Assembly: GCF_017163935.1 (NCBI RefSeq)
Contig: NZ_JABVZR010000002.1
Span: forward strand, 806,001 to 870,000
Reading direction: 5' to 3'
DNA length: 64,000 nucleotides
From: Novosphingobium terrae
GTDB lineage: Bacteria; Pseudomonadota; Alphaproteobacteria; Sphingomonadales; Sphingomonadaceae
Notes under the pieces: generated by a model
The model's database searches: none
What the model saw: the letters and a program-made list of their open reading frames with translations, nothing else
Told to the model about the DNA's origin: nothing
Program-made: the position numbers and the translations under genes
Shown: positions 47,265 to 55,696 of the stretch, piece by piece
Layout of the letters: each line of letters starts with the position of its first letter
How positions within the stretch are numbered: the stretch's first letter is position 1

Positions 47265-48414
47265 GGACCCGGCCCTCCATCAGGATGCGCGCGCTGCGGC
47301 TCATGATTGCCTTGGTCGCGGTCCAGCGTCCATCGACCAGTTTGGTTTCGGCTCCGACGCGCAAAGTGCCCGAGGGATGGCCGAAGCGCGCCGACTGGCG
47401 CGCGCCGCCCCCCGCAGCCTCGTTGACCAGCGTGCCCGGCACGGCGGCGGCTGTGGCGATGGCGACCGAGGCGGTGCCCATCATCGCGTGATGCAGCTTG
47501 CCCATCGAAAGCGCGCGCACCAGCAGATCGACATCCTGCGCGGCAATCGGCTTGCCGCTGGCGGCGGTGTAATCCCGAGGCGGCGCGACAAAGGCGATCT
47601 TGGGCGTATGCTGGCGGGTGGCGGCCTCCTCGGGCCGGGCGATCAGGCCCATGCGCAGGGCGCCGATGGTGCGCAGCGCCTCGAAACGGGCGAGCGCGGC
47701 GGGATCGGTGTTGATGGCTTCGCGCAGTTCGGTGCCCGTGTAGCCGAGGTCTGCGGCGCGCACGAAGATCGTCGGAATGCCGGCATCGATCAACGTGGCC
47801 TGCAGCAGCCCGCCGGAAACCAGCGCCTCGGGCACTTCAAGCTCGTCCACCAGATGGCCGGTGGGGAACATTGCGCCCTCTCCATCGGAAGGATCGAGGA
47901 ATTCCAGCACGATCTCGGCGGCGGGGAAGGTCACGCCATCCAGTTCGAAGGTGCCCGTTTCCAGCACAGCGCCATCCTTGACGGGCACATGGGCGATGAT
48001 CGTCTTGCCGATGTTGGCCTGCCAGATGCGGACAGTTTTCACGCCATCGGCCCCGGCCTGCACATAGCCCGCATGGATGGCGAAGGCGCCCGCCGCCGTG
48101 GAGAGATTGCCGCAATTGCCCGACCAGTCGACAAAATCACTGTCGATGGAAACCTGCCCGTAGAGATAGTCCACATCATGGCCCGGCTGTATCGAGGGTG
48201 AGATGATCACCCCCTTGCTGGTGCTGGAGGTGGCGCCGCCCATGCCGTCGATCTGCGCGCCATAGGGGTCGGGACTGCCGATCACGCGCTGGAACAGCTC
48301 GTTGCGCGCCTCGCCGGGCATGCGGCAACGCTCGGGCAGGTCTTCCAGACGGAAGAATACGCCCTTGCTGGTGCCGCCGCGCATATAGGTGGCCGGGATG
48401 CGGATCTGGGCCAT
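47242..48414 (-). CDS. prpF: PrpF, AcnD-associated aconitate isomerase-like protein
   Basis: A 390-residue protein of the PrpF family (diaminopimelate-epimerase-like fold). IRIPATYMRGGTSKGVFFRLEDLPE at the N-terminus and GVIISPSIQPGHDVDYLYGQVSIDSDFVDWSGNCGNLS are diagnostic. PrpF isomerises the trans form of 2-methylaconitate to the cis form, and is needed where AcnD replaces PrpD. Its ATG overlaps the acnD stop (TGATG). Operon order is acnD, prpF, hotdog ORF, prpC, prpB. Confidence 0.95.
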   Translation of the reverse strand: MAQIRIPATYMRGGTSKGVFFRLEDLPERCRMPGEARNELFQRVIGSPDPYGAQIDGMGGATSSTSKGVIISPSIQPGHDVDYLYGQVSIDSDFVDWSGNCGNLSTAAGAFAIHAGYVQAGADGVKTVRIWQANIGKTIIAHVPVKDGAVLETGTFELDGVTFPAAEIVLEFLDPSDGEGAMFPTGHLVDELEVPEALVSGGLLQATLIDAGIPTIFVRAADLGYTGTELREAINTDPAALARFEALRTIGALRMGLIARPEEAATRQHTPKIAFVAPPRDYTAASGKPIAAQDVDLLVRALSMGKLHHAMMGTASVAIATAAAVPGTLVNEAAGGGARQSARFGHPSGTLRVGAETKLVDGRWTATKAIMSRSARILMEGRVHVPHDAF

Positions 48415-51032
48415 CAGGCGTTCTCCACCGTCGAGGCGAGGAAATCCTGAGCGAAGCGTTGCAACACGCCGCCCGCCTCATAGATCGAGACATCCTCGGC
48501 AGTGTCGAGGCGGCAGGTGACGGGCACCTGTGTGACGGCGCCATCCTTGTGATGCACCATCAAAGTCAGCTTCGCGCGGGGGTGGCGTTCCCCGATGACG
48601 TCGAAGGTCTCGGTGCCGTCCAGACCCAGTGTCAGGCGGGTGGTGCCGGGCTGAAATTCCAGCGGCAGCACGCCCATGCCCACCAGATTGGTGCGATGGA
48701 TGCGCTCGAAACCCTCGGCGACGATGGCCTCCACGCCCGCCAGACGCACGCCCTTGGCGGCCCAGTCGCGCGAGGAGCCCTGACCGTAATCGGCCCCGGC
48801 GATGATGATCAGCGGCTGCGCGCGGGTGAGATAGGTCTCGATGGCTTCCCACATGCGGGTGACCTTGCCCTCGGGCTCGACGCGGGCCAGCGAACCCTTC
48901 TTCACCGCACCATCGACCACCGCCATTTCATTGACCAATTGCGGGTTGGCGAAAGTGGCGCGCATGGCGGTGAGATGGTCGCCGCGATGGGTGGCATAGG
49001 AGTTGAAGTCCTCCTCGGGCAGGCCCATGTGCGCCAGATATTCGCCCGCCGCCGAACTGGCCAGAATGGCGTTCGAGGGCGAGAGGTGGTCGGTGGTGAT
49101 GTTGTCCGGCAGGATCGCCAGCGGACGCATGGCCTTCAAACGGCGCGGATGGGCGGCCAGTGCGCCGATGCCCTGCGTGTCCCAATAGGGCGGGCGGCGG
49201 ATATAGGTCGATTGCGGGCGCCAGTCATACAGCGGGCTCGCCTCCGAGCGCAGTTGCGGCGCGAACATCGGATCATAGACCTGCCGGAACTGATCGGGCG
49301 TCACCGAGGCGGCGACGATAGCGTCGATCTCTTCGTCGCTCGGCCACAGATCGGCGAGGCGGATCTCCCTGCCCTCCACCACGCCCAGCACATCCTTTTC
49401 GATGTCGAAGCGGATCGTGCCCGCCAGTGCATAGGCCACCACCAGCGGCGGCGAGGCGAGAAAGGCCTGCTTGGCATAGGGATGGATGCGCCCGTCGAAA
49501 TTGCGGTTCCCCGACAGCACGGCGGTGGCATAGAGGTCGCGGTCGATGATCTCCTGCTGGATCGTCGGATCGAGCGCGCCGGACATGCCGTTGCAGGTGG
49601 TGCAGGCATAGGCGACGATGCCGAAGCCGAGCCTTTCCAGCTCGGGCAACAGCCCGGATTGCTCCAAATAGAGCCGCGCGACCTTCGATCCCGGCGCGAA
49701 GGAGGTCTTTACCCAAGGCTTGCGCGTCAGCCCCAGCGCATTGGCCTTCTTGGCCAGCAACGCGGCGGCCACCACATTGCGTGGGTTCGATGTGTTGGTG
49801 CAACTGGTGATAGCGGCGATGATCACTGCGCCATCGGGCAGCAAGCCTTCGCGTTCCTCGGCCTGAGCCTTGGCCAGACCGACGGCGATGCCGCGTTCCT
49901 CCAAAGCTGCCGTGGGCAGGCGGCGATGCGGGTTTGACGGCCCCGCCATGGTGCGATCCACCGTGGAGAGATCGAACGCCAGCACCCGCTCATATTCGGC
50001 GGTCTTCAGCGCATCGGCCCATAGGCCGGCTTCCTTCGCATAGGTCTCGACCAGCGCGACCTGCTCAGATGAGCGCCCGGTCAGCAGCAGATAGTCAATG
50101 GTTTGCTGGTCGATATGGAACATGGCGGCAGTGGCGCCATATTCGGGGCACATGTTCGAGATGGTGGCGCGGTCACCGATCGAGAGGCTGTCGGCGCCCT
50201 CACCGAAGAATTCCACCCATGCGCCGACCACACGTTCGCGGCGCAGGAATTCGGTCAGGGCGAGCACGATGTCGGTGGCGGTGATGCCCGGCGCCCGATG
50301 GCCGGTAAGGCGCACACCCACGATATCGGGCAAGCGCATCATCGTGGGGCGGCCCAGCATCACCGTCTCGGCCTCCAGCCCGCCCACGCCGATGGCGATC
50401 ACCCCCAGCGCGTCGACATGCGGGGTATGGCTGTCGGTGCCCACACAGGTGTCGGGAAAGGCCAAACCATCGCGCAGCTGGATCACCGGAGACATCTTCT
50501 CCAGATTGATCTGATGCATGATGCCATTGCCCGCCGGGATCACATCGACATTCTCGAAGGCGCTCTTCGTCCATTCGATGAAATGGAAGCGGTCCTCGTT
50601 GCGGCGGTCCTCGATGGCGCGGTTCTTGTCGAAGGCTTGCGGGTCAAAGCCACCATATTCCACCGCCAGCGAATGATCGACGATCAGCTGCGTGGGCACC
50701 ACCGGATTGACCCGCGCCGGATCGCCGCCCTGATCGGCGATGGCATCGCGCAGCCCGGCCAGATCGACCAGCGCCGTCTGGCCCAGAATATCGTGGCAGA
50801 CCACGCGGGCCGGATACCAGGGGAAATCCAGATCGCGCTTGCGCTCGATGATCTGGGTCAGCGCATCGGTGAGCAGCGCAGGATCGCAGCGGCGCACCAA
50901 TTGTTCGGCCAGCACGCGCGAGACATAGGGCAGCCCATCATAGGCGCCGGGGCGGATCGCCTCGATGGCGGCGTACGTGTCGATGTAGTCGACAGTGCTG
51001 CCGGGCAAGGATTTGCGAAAAGCATTGGTCAT
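48414..51032 (-). CDS. acnD: Fe/S-dependent 2-methylcitrate dehydratase
   Basis: An 872-residue aconitase-family enzyme that dehydrates 2-methylcitrate. The 4Fe-4S cluster ligands lie in ITSCTNTSNPRN and ACTTCNGMSG. LIVDHSLAVEYGG, FVDSH-equivalent GTDSHTPHVDALGV and the swivel-domain GSSRDWAAKG are typical. Full family length. Gene company (PrpF, PrpC, PrpB) marks it as AcnD and not the housekeeping aconitase. It is the first gene of the operon; candidate ScfR sites lie 93-134 bases before its start. Confidence 0.95.
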   Translation of the reverse strand: MTNAFRKSLPGSTVDYIDTYAAIEAIRPGAYDGLPYVSRVLAEQLVRRCDPALLTDALTQIIERKRDLDFPWYPARVVCHDILGQTALVDLAGLRDAIADQGGDPARVNPVVPTQLIVDHSLAVEYGGFDPQAFDKNRAIEDRRNEDRFHFIEWTKSAFENVDVIPAGNGIMHQINLEKMSPVIQLRDGLAFPDTCVGTDSHTPHVDALGVIAIGVGGLEAETVMLGRPTMMRLPDIVGVRLTGHRAPGITATDIVLALTEFLRRERVVGAWVEFFGEGADSLSIGDRATISNMCPEYGATAAMFHIDQQTIDYLLLTGRSSEQVALVETYAKEAGLWADALKTAEYERVLAFDLSTVDRTMAGPSNPHRRLPTAALEERGIAVGLAKAQAEEREGLLPDGAVIIAAITSCTNTSNPRNVVAAALLAKKANALGLTRKPWVKTSFAPGSKVARLYLEQSGLLPELERLGFGIVAYACTTCNGMSGALDPTIQQEIIDRDLYATAVLSGNRNFDGRIHPYAKQAFLASPPLVVAYALAGTIRFDIEKDVLGVVEGREIRLADLWPSDEEIDAIVAASVTPDQFRQVYDPMFAPQLRSEASPLYDWRPQSTYIRRPPYWDTQGIGALAAHPRRLKAMRPLAILPDNITTDHLSPSNAILASSAAGEYLAHMGLPEEDFNSYATHRGDHLTAMRATFANPQLVNEMAVVDGAVKKGSLARVEPEGKVTRMWEAIETYLTRAQPLIIIAGADYGQGSSRDWAAKGVRLAGVEAIVAEGFERIHRTNLVGMGVLPLEFQPGTTRLTLGLDGTETFDVIGERHPRAKLTLMVHHKDGAVTQVPVTCRLDTAEDVSIYEAGGVLQRFAQDFLASTVENA

Positions 51033-51124
51033 CGCTGTTGTGCTCTATGCTGGCGTTACGCCCCGGGAGGGCATCCGCCTTATTCGCCAGCATAGGCTCA
51101 GAGAAAACGGCTGAAATGGCGAGC

Positions 51125-51166
51125 CTTTGCGAAGAAAAACCTGCAAATCTGCGAAGTTTGCAAATT
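51125..51166. promoter_or_regulatory. Candidate ScfR operator upstream of acnD
   Basis: This stretch holds CTTTGCGAAG, CTGCAAATCTGCGAA and GTTTGCAAATT (51156-51166). The last 11-mer is identical to one before the ScfR gene (44658-44668). Repeated TTTGCAAA-like units fit the site reported for PccR-type ScfR proteins. It lies in the acnD promoter region. Confidence 0.65.
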
Positions 51167-51266
51167 GGCGAGCGGCAGGAAACGGGTCCGACAGTGCCTC
51201 GCTGTACAGGGCAACGGCAATCACAGGCATCGCCAAGGCCCTCTGCCACCTTTCACAGCAAAGCGA

Positions 51267-51295
51267 TTGACAAGCGCCGAGAGGTGGCGCTGAGA
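51267..51295 (+). promoter_or_regulatory. Candidate promoter of the queH riboswitch transcript
   Basis: A consensus TTGACA (51267-51272) is followed by a 17-base spacer and a weak -10 CTGAGA. It lies about 35 bases before the riboswitch begins, the expected distance. The -10 is poor, so this rests on the -35 and position. Confidence 0.45.
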
Positions 51296-51305
51296 AAAAG
51301 CGTCA

Positions 51306-51518
51306 AGGTTCCCTGCTCGCATGCCATGAAAAGCGGGTGGCAGGGCTAAGACGGGAAGCCGGTGATGCCTGAGAAGGCAGAATCCGGCGCTGCCCCCGCA
51401 ACTGTAAGCGGTGAGCGGTGACTCCATCCCGTGTCACTGGCCTCTCAAAGGCCGGGAAGACCGGAGTCGCCGTGATGACCCGCAAGCCAGGAGACCTGCC
51501 TTCGACATCATAACGTGC
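51306..51518 (+). promoter_or_regulatory. Cobalamin riboswitch upstream of queH
   Basis: The conserved core is present in order: GGGAAGCCGGTG, CTGCCCCCGCAACTGTAAGC, TCACTGGCC, GGGAAGACCGG, and the B12 box AAGCCAGGAGACCTGCC (51484-51500). Exact ends are approximate. The element lies on the plus strand about 100 bases before the QueH start. Cobalamin riboswitches normally shut off expression when adenosyl- or methylcobalamin is abundant, so QueH should be made when cobalamin is scarce. Confidence 0.95.
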
Positions 51519-51620
51519 TTCCGGCGGGGTGTCCGGTGGGCCGCATCATCATGCGCTCGGCCTTGCCGGGCGTAACGGTCATGCGTTCCGTCAACCCGCT
51601 CTTTTCGATGTGGGTGACCC

Positions 51621-52295
51621 ATGAACAATGATGCGACCAGACCGGCCATAAACCGCCCCATTCTCACCCCGCCCGAGGGGCAGAAGAAAGTGCTGCTGCA
51701 CAGTTGCTGCGCGCCCTGCTCTGGCGAGGTGATGGAGGCCATGACCGCCAGCGGCATCGACTACACGATCTTCTTCTACAATCCCAACATTCACCCGAGG
51801 GAGGAGCATCTGCTGCGCAAGGAAGAGAACATCCGCTTTGCCGAGCAGCACGGCATCCCATTCGTCGATGCCGATTACGACACGGCCAACTGGTTCAAGC
51901 GCGCACGCGGCATGGAACAGGAGCCCGAACGCGGGATCCGCTGCACCATGTGCTTCGACATGCGTTTCGAGCGCACCGCGCTTTACGCTCATGAGCATAG
52001 CTTTCCGGTGATCACCTCCTCGTTGGGCATCTCGCGCTGGAAGAACATGGAGCAGATCAACGGCCGTGGTGAGCGCGCGGCAGCCCGTTACCCCGGGATC
52101 AGCTACTGGACCTTCAACTGGCGCAAGGGTGGCGGCGCGGCGCGCATGATCGAGATCTCCAAGCGCGAGCGTTTTTACCAGCAGGAATATTGCGGCTGCG
52201 TCTATTCGTTGCGCGACGCCAATGCCCATCGCGTCAGCCAGGGCCGCCCCGAGATCGACCCCGGCAAGCTGTTCTATGGCGACGAGCCTGCCTGA
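51621..52295 (+). CDS. queH: Epoxyqueuosine reductase QueH (DUF208)
   Basis: A 224-residue enzyme that performs the last step of tRNA queuosine synthesis, reducing epoxyqueuosine to queuosine. It has the QueH cysteines: [11 protein letters not shown] (Cys29, Cys30, Cys33), [10 protein letters not shown] (Cys108, Cys111) and QEYCGCVYS (Cys191, Cys193), used for an Fe-S cluster and a second metal or redox pair. QueH needs no cobalamin, unlike the unrelated QueG. The riboswitch directly upstream fits that role. Start ATG at 51621. Confidence 0.95.
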   Translation: MNNDATRPAINRPILTPPEGQKKVLLHSCCAPCSGEVMEAMTASGIDYTIFFYNPNIHPREEHLLRKEENIRFAEQHGIPFVDADYDTANWFKRARGMEQEPERGIRCTMCFDMRFERTALYAHEHSFPVITSSLGISRWKNMEQINGRGERAAARYPGISYWTFNWRKGGGAARMIEISKRERFYQQEYCGCVYSLRDANAHRVSQGRPEIDPGKLFYGDEPA

Positions 52296-52335
52296 CAGGC
52301 ACGGCACCCCGGCCACCATGCGCGCGCCCTGCCCA

Positions 52336-52373
52336 AAGCATCATATAACGATATCTTTATATGATGCTTGACA
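52336..52373. promoter_or_regulatory. Palindromic operator overlapping a -35 box, upstream of the mesXD riboswitch
   Basis: AAGCATCATATA (52336-52347) and TATATGATGCTT (52358-52369) are perfect 12-base inverted arms around a 10-base centre containing GATATC. The right arm runs into TTGACA (52368-52373), a consensus -35 about 30 bases before the riboswitch. The pattern CATATAA-n-GATATC-n-TTATATG resembles operators I recall for ArsR/SahR-type methionine-cycle regulators. A terminator for queH is the other reading, but no T-run follows. Confidence 0.6.
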
Positions 52374-52403
52374 GCGGCCTTCCAATGGTGTTGATAGACC
52401 CTG

Positions 52404-52622
52404 TCGAGGTTCCCCGCCTCAGGCGTGACGGCGGGGCTAAGACGGGAAGCCGGTGGTGCCTGCGCAATGTTCGCATTGGGAGGCAGAGTCCGGCGCTGCC
52501 CCCGCAACTGTAAGCGGCGAGTGGCGGTTCCATGTTGTGCCACTGATGCCCCGCAAGGGCATTGGGAAGGCCGGAACCACCGCGATGACCCGCAAGCCAG
52601 GAGACCTGCCTTCGGCGCCATA
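52404..52622 (+). promoter_or_regulatory. Cobalamin riboswitch upstream of mesX-mesD
   Basis: A second full cobalamin riboswitch: GGGAAGCCGGTG, GGCGCTGCCCCCGCAACTG, TAAGCGG, GCCACTG, GGGAAGGCCGGAA and the B12 box AAGCCAGGAGACCTGCC (52594-52610), the same 17-mer as in the first copy. The P-arm sequences between conserved blocks differ from the first, so it is not a fresh duplicate. It precedes mesX by about 300 bases. Confidence 0.95.
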
Positions 52623-52758
52623 ACGTTCCTCGGACGGGGGTTCCTCCGGTGGATCGCGCTTGCAGCAAGGCACGGGGCTTATGCGCCATCCGGGCCTGTT
52701 TAAGCCATGCGCGCTCTTCCTTCGGCCCTTACGCCCGGCAAAAGCAGGTGATCGGTCG

Positions 52759-52839
52759 ATGTTTTCAGCCCTGTTCCATTCCGTCCCGCAGCGACGAATG
52801 CGTGAGCGCGCCGTGCTGCCGGGGCTGATCCCCGCCTGA
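52759..52839 (+). CDS. Possible 26-residue leader peptide
   Basis: An ATG-to-TGA frame of 26 codons lies between the riboswitch and mesX and ends 78 bases before the mesX start. Its second half reads MRERAVLPGLIPA. I have no homology or ribosome binding site evidence; it may be a chance ORF. It is listed because the leader is long (about 295 bases) and otherwise unexplained. Confidence 0.25.
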   Translation: MFSALFHSVPQRRMRERAVLPGLIPA

Positions 52840-52917
52840 CGCGGCGCGCGCCAACCAACCCATCACCTCGACCATCATGACGGACCAGCAAACACGCTGG
52901 CCCGAAGGAGACTTCGC

Positions 52918-53985
52918 ATGCCCGCAACCGGCGCCAGCCTCGCCCTCCCCCGTATCCGCCCCGACCGCGATCCGGGAACCGCTCAAGGACAGCAGGTCAT
53001 GACCAGAAACGACCTTACCTTTTCGATCAAAAGCATCCGCTTTGATGAGCATTACCGCCCTGCGGACAACACCCGCATCACCACCAACTTCGCCAATCTG
53101 GCCAGAGGGGAGAGCCGCCAGGACAATCTGCGCAAGGCTCTGACGATGATCGACAATCGCTTCAATGCGCTGGCTGATTGGGACAATCCCGAGGGGGATC
53201 GCTATGCCCTCGAACTGGATATCATCTCCATCGAGATGACCATCGGCAAGGACGGCAGCAGCGAAGCTTTCCCGATGATCGAGGTGCTCAGCACCACCAT
53301 CATCGACAAGCAAACCGGTGCGCGCCTTGAGGGCATCGTCGGCAACAATTTCTCTTCCTATGTGCGGGATTATGACTTCAGCGTCCTGCTGCCCGAACAC
53401 AACAAGGGACAATCCGGCTTCAGCCTTCCCGATCATTTCGGCGACCTGCACGGGAAGATTTTCAAGCATGTCCTAAAGTCCGATGCTTATCAGGCAAAGT
53501 TCAACAAGCCGCCGGTCATCTGCCTGAGCGTCTCAAGCAGCAGGACCTATCACCGGACAGGAAATAAGCATCCCATTCTGGGCATCGAATACCGGCAGGA
53601 TGAATTTTCCTCGACCGATGAGTATTTCAAGAAAATGGGCCTGCAAGTGCGCTATTTCATGCCGCGAGGCAGCGTTGCGCCTTTCGCCTTCTATTTCACC
53701 GGAGATCTGCTGAGCGATTACAGCAATCTTGAGCTGATCGGTACCATCAGCACGATGGAAACCTTCCAGAAAATCTATCGCCCCGAAATCTACAACGCCA
53801 ATTCGCAGGCCGGTCATTGCTATCAACCCAGCCTGAAGCATCAGGACTATTCCTCGACCCAGATCGTCTACGATCGTGAGGAACGCAGCCGTCTGGCCGT
53901 CGAACAGGGCAAGTTCGCCGAGGAGCATTTCATGAAGCCCTACAGGGCTGTCCTCGAACAATGGTCCGCCGCTTACGCCTTTTGA
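52918..53985 (+). CDS. mesX: DUF1852 protein MesX, partner of core methionine synthase
   Basis: A DUF1852 family protein, 355 residues from 52918 or 328 from 52999 (MTRNDLTFSIKSIRFDEHYRPADNTRITTNFANLARG is the usual family start). The 52918 ATG has a strong AAGGAGA before it, so a 27-residue extension is possible. To my knowledge, genetic work on folate-independent methionine synthases found that MesD needs MesX and oxygen. No known cofactor motif is evident to me. Followed 28 bases later by mesD and controlled by the cobalamin riboswitch. Confidence 0.9.
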   Translation: MPATGASLALPRIRPDRDPGTAQGQQVMTRNDLTFSIKSIRFDEHYRPADNTRITTNFANLARGESRQDNLRKALTMIDNRFNALADWDNPEGDRYALELDIISIEMTIGKDGSSEAFPMIEVLSTTIIDKQTGARLEGIVGNNFSSYVRDYDFSVLLPEHNKGQSGFSLPDHFGDLHGKIFKHVLKSDAYQAKFNKPPVICLSVSSSRTYHRTGNKHPILGIEYRQDEFSSTDEYFKKMGLQVRYFMPRGSVAPFAFYFTGDLLSDYSNLELIGTISTMETFQKIYRPEIYNANSQAGHCYQPSLKHQDYSSTQIVYDREERSRLAVEQGKFAEEHFMKPYRAVLEQWSAAYAF

Positions 53986-54013
53986 CCCTCCCCCAAGATC
54001 AAGGTTCTCCATC

Positions 54014-55042
54014 ATGAAGACATTGTTGCCAACCTCAACCGCCGGCAGTCTGCCCAAACCCTCCTGGCTCGCGCAGCCCGAGACACTCTGGTCACCCTGG
54101 AAACTGGAAGACGAGGGTTTGATCGAGGGCAAGCAGGATGCCCTGCGCCTGTCGCTGGACGATCAGCGTCAGGCAGGCATCGATATTGTCAGCGACGGCG
54201 AGCAGACGCGCCAGCACTTCGTCACGACCTTTATCGAGCATCTCGATGGCGTCGATTTCGAGAAGCGCGAAACCATCCGAATCCGTGACCGCTATGATGC
54301 GAGCGTGCCGACAGTCGTCGGCGCCGTCACCCGCCCCAGGTCAGTCTTTGTCGAAGACGCCAAATTCCTGCGCCAACAGACCGATAAGCCGATCAAATGG
54401 GCGCTGCCCGGACCCATGACCATGATCGATACGCTCTATGACGACCATTACAAGAGCCGGGAAAAGCTGGCCTGGGAGTTTGCCAAAATACTCAATGAAG
54501 AGGCCAGGGAACTGGAGGCAGCCGGCGTCGACATCATCCAGTTTGACGAACCTGCGTTCAACGTCTTCTTCGACGAGGTCAACGACTGGGGCGTCGCCAC
54601 GCTGGAACGGGCCGCCGAAGGGCTGAAATGCGAAACGGCTGTTCACATCTGCTATGGCTATGGCATCAAAGCCAACACGGACTGGAAAAAGACCCTCGGT
54701 TCGGAGTGGCGGCAGTATGAGGAAGCTTTCCCCAAGTTGCGGACATCCAGCATCGATATCATTTCGCTGGAATGCCACAATTCTCATGTGCCGATGGACC
54801 TCATCGAACTCATTCGCGGAAAAAAGGTGATGGTGGGCGCCATCGACGTGGCGAGCAACACCGTCGAAACGCCGGACGAGGTGGCCGATACGCTGCGGAA
54901 GGCCCTGCAGTTTGTGGATGCCGACAAGCTCTATCCCAGCACCAACTGCGGCATGGCGCCCCTGTCCCGTCGCGTGGCGCGAGGCAAGCTCAACGCTTTG
55001 GCTGCGGGTGCCGAAATCGTGCGAAAGGAACTCTCGGCTTAA
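54014..55042 (+). CDS. mesD: Core MetE-like methionine synthase MesD
   Basis: A 342-residue protein equal to the C-terminal catalytic half of MetE. The four zinc ligands are present: His211 and Cys213 in VHICYGYG, Glu253 in SLECHNSH and Cys312 in STNCGMAPLS; VDIIQFDEPAF is the conserved homocysteine-side strand. It lacks the N-terminal folate-binding half, as in the core MetE families (MesA-MesD). Pairing with DUF1852 marks it as MesD, which makes methionine without methylcobalamin and probably without methyl-folate. The methyl donor is not known to me. Confidence 0.92.
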   Translation: MKTLLPTSTAGSLPKPSWLAQPETLWSPWKLEDEGLIEGKQDALRLSLDDQRQAGIDIVSDGEQTRQHFVTTFIEHLDGVDFEKRETIRIRDRYDASVPTVVGAVTRPRSVFVEDAKFLRQQTDKPIKWALPGPMTMIDTLYDDHYKSREKLAWEFAKILNEEARELEAAGVDIIQFDEPAFNVFFDEVNDWGVATLERAAEGLKCETAVHICYGYGIKANTDWKKTLGSEWRQYEEAFPKLRTSSIDIISLECHNSHVPMDLIELIRGKKVMVGAIDVASNTVETPDEVADTLRKALQFVDADKLYPSTNCGMAPLSRRVARGKLNALAAGAEIVRKELSA

Positions 55043-55264
55043 CAGCTGAAGGCAGGAATGGCAGCGATCCACAATCTCCATGCGGAAAGCTGCCGTTCCG
55101 GATCGCCTAGGGAACGTGAAGCTCAGATCGCTGAAGTCTTCTCGTTTGGCTGACAACTCCCGGCCCACGGGACGAACGGTCCTGGACTGGACCTTGCCCA
55201 CAAAAACCAGGGGCAGATAATTTCTGCGATGATTTTTGTCGGTCCCGTAACCCTGAACCTCACC

Positions 55265-55294
55265 TTGAGATCCGCAGAAAACCACGGATCTCAA
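55265..55294. terminator. Hairpin between mesD and ridA
   Basis: TTGAGATCCG (55265-55274) and CGGATCTCAA (55285-55294) are perfect 10-base arms between two converging genes. It can stop transcription from both directions. The rest of the 270-base gap shows nothing else. Confidence 0.7.
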
Positions 55295-55312
55295 AATGGC
55301 TGTAACGCACAC

Positions 55313-55660
55313 TCAGGCTTTGGCCGCGATCATGATAATTTCAACTTTATAACCCGGGTCCGCCAACCTGGCCTCGCCCGTTGCGCGGGTGGGCGGCGGG
55401 CAATCAGCGACCCATTCGTCCCACGCCGCATTCATCTCTTCGAAATCAGCCATATCGGCCAGCCAGATCGTGGCCTGAAGCAGATGGTTCTTGCTGCTTC
55501 CGGTGCGCGCCAGCAAGGCCTCGATCTCGGCGAGGGCCTCCCGGGTCTGCGCGCCGACGCTCTCGCCGGGTGTGCCGACCTGCCCGGCAAGATAGATCGT
55601 GTCGCCATGGATAACGGCCTCGCTCAAACGCGGGCCCTGGTCGATGCGGGTGATGGTCAT
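55313..55660 (-). CDS. RidA-family enamine/imine deaminase
   Basis: A 115-residue RidA/YjgF/UK114 protein. GDTIYLAGQVGTPGESVGAQTREALAEIEALLARTGSSKNHLLQATIWLADM is the family core and VEIIMIAAKA the C-terminal strand. RidA proteins hydrolyse reactive enamine/imine intermediates to keto acids. It follows dadA, whose D-alanine oxidation yields 2-iminopropionate, so it probably clears that product. The catalytic Arg position is not clearly assigned from reading. Confidence 0.9.
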   Translation of the reverse strand: MTITRIDQGPRLSEAVIHGDTIYLAGQVGTPGESVGAQTREALAEIEALLARTGSSKNHLLQATIWLADMADFEEMNAAWDEWVADCPPPTRATGEARLADPGYKVEIIMIAAKA

Positions 55661-55696
55661 TGCCTATCCTTGATTTGAGGGGCGCTGAAGCGGGGC

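Noticed and set aside
48459..49937. A 492-codon plus-strand open frame
   Set aside because: Antisense to acnD, whose translation shows the aconitase cluster motifs.
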